64,000 nt of DNA, taken from positions 1 through 64,000 of the forward strand of contig NZ_JAGIPX010000019.1 in NCBI RefSeq assembly GCF_017814945.1, written 5' to 3'. The notes beneath the pieces are model-generated. The model was not told the DNA's origin. It saw nothing but the letters and a program-made list of their open reading frames with translations, and did not search any database. Shown one piece after another: positions 63,750 to 64,000 of this stretch (positions are counted from its first letter, which is position 1; each line of letters starts with the position of its first letter). The translations under genes were made by a program, and so were the position numbers. The DNA comes from Paraburkholderia sp. LEh10 (lineage in GTDB: Bacteria > Pseudomonadota > Gammaproteobacteria > Burkholderiales > Burkholderiaceae).

Positions 63750-63768
63750 CCCCCTTCTTTCGAGGGGG
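63750..63768. promoter_or_regulatory. Candidate operator, site 4
   Basis: CCCCCT-N7-AGGGGG inside a wider 10-bp inverted repeat (CATGCCCCCT at 63746-63755, AGGGGGCATG at 63763-63772). It lies 362 bp from site 3, on the other side of the SDR relic. Confidence 0.58.
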
Positions 63769-64000
63769 CATGAGCGTCAGTTCGCTTTGTTACCCTCAAT
63801 TTCCAATGAAAGCCGGGGGCGGCGCAATCGCGACGACCTGGCCAACCCTGTACGACAGGTCGGCGCTGCCGCCCGCTGCGCGTCGCCGCAGCCGCGCATA
63901 GAACAGATCAAGGGTCCGACGGCCTATGCCTGCGCGCGTGACGTGCGGCGGCTCGTTCCTGTGCAGCGAAACCTAATGCATCAGCTATCGCGTCAGTGCG
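63769..64000. other. Unassigned window end
   Basis: No gene can be supported. On the minus strand a frame from about 63972 to 63796 is protein-like in codon use (ends VVAIAPPPAFIGN) but lacks a normal start and has stops just upstream, so it may be another relic or part of a gene truncated by mutation. A plus-strand frame ending at 63901 is likewise unconvincing. Confidence 0.3.

Overview
The window looks like a chromosome or megaplasmid segment of a Burkholderiaceae bacterium, most likely Paraburkholderia or a close relative. The basis is GC-rich codon use throughout, the gene families present (glycine-betaine gbc/dgc genes, BktB, class I PhaC, Burkholderia-type porin, a DUF2950/DUF3300 pair) and dispersed 32-bp palindromic repeats. 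No rRNA, tRNA, CRISPR array, phage or insertion sequence was recognised.

Region 1 (0.17-13.1 kb) is a nine-gene minus-strand operon, glyA - M19 dipeptidase-like - DUF5943 - dgcA - dgcB - etfA - etfB - gbcA - gbcB, facing a divergent gbdR-type regulator. It converts glycine betaine to dimethylglycine and then sarcosine, with a dedicated ETF pair and a serine hydroxymethyltransferase for the released C1/glycine. Sarcosine oxidase is not in the window.

Region 2 (13.1-14.0 kb) has no gene and holds an imperfect inverted repeat of about 840 bp centred near 13516, built from two facing copies of a repeat that also opens the window.

Region 3 (14.1-26.1 kb) carries oxygen-independent or fermentative functions: B12-dependent ribonucleotide reductase (nrdJ), thiolase bktB, D-lactate dehydrogenase (ldhA), and an operon xfp-glgP-glgX linking glycogen breakdown to phosphoketolase. 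Region 4 (26.4-39.8 kb) is rich in envelope and ion proteins: a K+ channel, two SulP transporters, a MscS channel, DUF2950/DUF3300, an outer-membrane barrel, a lipoprotein and a glycine-zipper protein. Region 5 (40.2-43.6 kb) is phaJ-phaC plus an SDR. The same kind of 21-bp-phased direct repeat lies upstream of both ldhA/bktB and phaJ.

Region 6 (43.7-63.2 kb) is the most interesting part. It is an acyl-CoA catabolic cluster whose enzyme set (alpha-methylacyl-CoA racemase, five acyl-CoA dehydrogenases, MaoC hydratase, MFE-2-like (R)-3-hydroxyacyl-CoA dehydrogenase, SCPx-like thiolase) mirrors the animal peroxisomal pathway for 2-methyl-branched and bile-acid side chains. A MalT/AlkS-type LuxR regulator sits inside it. 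A shared inverted motif, CCCCCT-N7-AGGGGG, occurs at the porin/racemase intergenic region, at the regulator/operon intergenic region, and twice upstream of the third gene group. I propose these are the operators of this regulator. Beyond 63.2 kb I see only a decayed SDR relic and unassigned sequence.
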